Source: Alphaproteobacteria bacterium (GTDB lineage: Bacteria; Pseudomonadota; Alphaproteobacteria; Micropepsales; Micropepsaceae). Taken from it: a stretch of DNA of 64,000 nucleotides. Each line of letters begins with the position of its first letter. Within the stretch, counting starts at the first letter, position 1. The DNA lies in contig JAGWMG010000007.1 in NCBI GenBank assembly GCA_028871795.1, positions 1 to 64,000 on the forward strand, in the 5' to 3' direction. Position numbers and translations under genes: made by a program. The notes beneath the pieces were generated by a model, which was given only the letters and a program-made list of their open reading frames with translations, ran no database searches and was not told the origin of the DNA. Of the stretch, positions 63,401 to 64,000 are shown in pieces.

Positions 63401-64000
63401 ATGAAGGCGGCGAGGCGCGATTCCTCGGGCGCTACATCGAAGAGACGGGCCGGTGGACACTCCTGATCGGCCATTTCGACAAGACGCCGCTTGCCAAGAT
63501 CGGCCAGGAGGAAGCCGACAAAGCCGCGCGTGTTCTCTACCCGAACGTCAAGCCCGCCACGCGCAAGCGCCAGCTTTACATCCCGCTTGGCGCAGTCCTG
63601 CACCACGCCGAACAGAAAGGCTGGATCAAGGCACCACGCCTGCGCCATCCGCGCGTGCCGCCGCCGCAGACCAAATGGTCCACGCCGGAGCGGTTGGAAA
63701 AGCTGCTGCCCCATTGTTCGGCGAAGCTGCGCCGTTTGGTGATCTTCCTGACCTACACAGGCGCGCGGATTTCGGAAGCACTGCGGATCGATTGGGAGAA
63801 GGACGTTTCGTTGGCGCAGCGGACAGTGATCCTGCGGCGCACGAAGAACGGCAAGCCCCGTGCGGTTCATCTACCCGATTCGGTGTTGATCGAGCTGGCG
63901 GCGGTTCCCGAAGAGAAGCGAACCGGCAAACTCTTCGACTGGCAGAAGCGCCATTCGGTTTATGGGCCGCTACGACGGGCTTGCAAGCGCGCCGGCGTCG
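63187..64000 (+). CDS. Tyrosine recombinase / phage-type integrase (open at right edge)
   Basis: This frame starts at the ATG at 63187, inside the HTH gene, and runs off the window after about 271 codons. It has an N-terminal arm-binding region (SLKLIRYFKRSSHWYIRG), a core-binding domain (about residues 75-165) and the start of the catalytic domain with the first catalytic Arg in FLTYTGARISEALRI and the Lys-containing RTKNGKPRAVHLP. The C-terminal HxxR and the catalytic Tyr would lie beyond the edge. GAGG sits upstream within the HTH gene. It most likely mobilises the island inserted beside tRNA-Val. Confidence 0.88.
   Translation, partial: MSLKLIRYFKRSSHWYIRGTVRGQAVFETTGTDDRATAEAIKAKRESELLERSVFGPGATVSFLEAALSYLDEGGEARFLGRYIEETGRWTLLIGHFDKTPLAKIGQEEADKAARVLYPNVKPATRKRQLYIPLGAVLHHAEQKGWIKAPRLRHPRVPPPQTKWSTPERLEKLLPHCSAKLRRLVIFLTYTGARISEALRIDWEKDVSLAQRTVILRRTKNGKPRAVHLPDSVLIELAAVPEEKRTGKLFDWQKRHSVYGPLRRACKRAGV

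Overview
The window looks like the chromosome of a GC-rich, Gram-negative alphaproteobacterium. The best evidence is the gene order murA / DUF2948 / hisD / UPF0262 / infA / maf and the block lspA / ileS / ribF, both typical of that class, plus a TipF-like EAL protein, a DUF3035 lipoprotein and a free-methionine-sulfoxide reductase. I cannot name the genus.

Layout. (1) 1-8025: copper resistance island with copA (cut by the left edge), copB, an IS66 transposase tail, a small gene with a palindromic upstream region, two small exported proteins, and a CusB/CusA copper/silver efflux pair without an outer-membrane partner in view. (2) 8131-10139: a 2-hydroxycarboxylate (citrate/malate type) transporter followed by a cytochrome b561. 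(3) 10380-19287: a peptide-type ABC importer (binding protein, two permeases, double ATPase; stop and start codons overlap or nearly touch), a beta-lactamase-fold serine hydrolase, an exported protein with two NIPSNAP-like repeats and an exported S9-type hydrolase; together they look like a peptide or amide uptake and hydrolysis island. (4) 19388-24386: a compact corrinoid methyl-transfer cassette: a URO-D-type methyltransferase, a homocysteine S-methyltransferase-type protein, DUF1638, a 2Fe-2S/ASKHA corrinoid reactivator and a B12-binding corrinoid protein. No recognisable methyl-donor enzyme or methyl-folate domain is present. (5) 24552-33319: RNA and cell-wall housekeeping genes (rng, asnS, maf, infA, hisD, murA). 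(6) 33400-59873: tRNA-Thr, a phosphoesterase, amino-acid catabolism (leucine-type dehydrogenase, phenylalanine hydroxylase), msrC, a DsbD-like reductase, rsmD, a toxin-antitoxin pair, mutL, a degenerate M16 protein, lspA, ileS, ribF, a TipF-like protein, rpiA, glmS, glmU, gph and tRNA-Val. (7) 59874-64000: an accessory island next to tRNA-Val with small hypotheticals, a Mu-gpF-like fragment, a PIN toxin-antitoxin pair, an excisionase-like protein and a tyrosine recombinase that runs off the right edge.

The two most interesting signals are the corrinoid cassette in (4) and a repeated insertion architecture. At two unrelated places a foreign-looking cargo sits directly behind an intact housekeeping gene and is followed by a second, diverged copy of that gene's last 60-90 bp: asnS behind maf, with a second maf tail at 27029-27113, and a HigBA-like toxin-antitoxin pair behind mutL, with a second mutL tail at 40385-40470. 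Neither copy is explained by the annotated genes, and both point to gene acquisition guided by homology at a gene's 3' end. The lone M16 peptidase homologue next to mutL has lost the first zinc histidine and probably the distal glutamate, so it is probably a pseudoenzyme.
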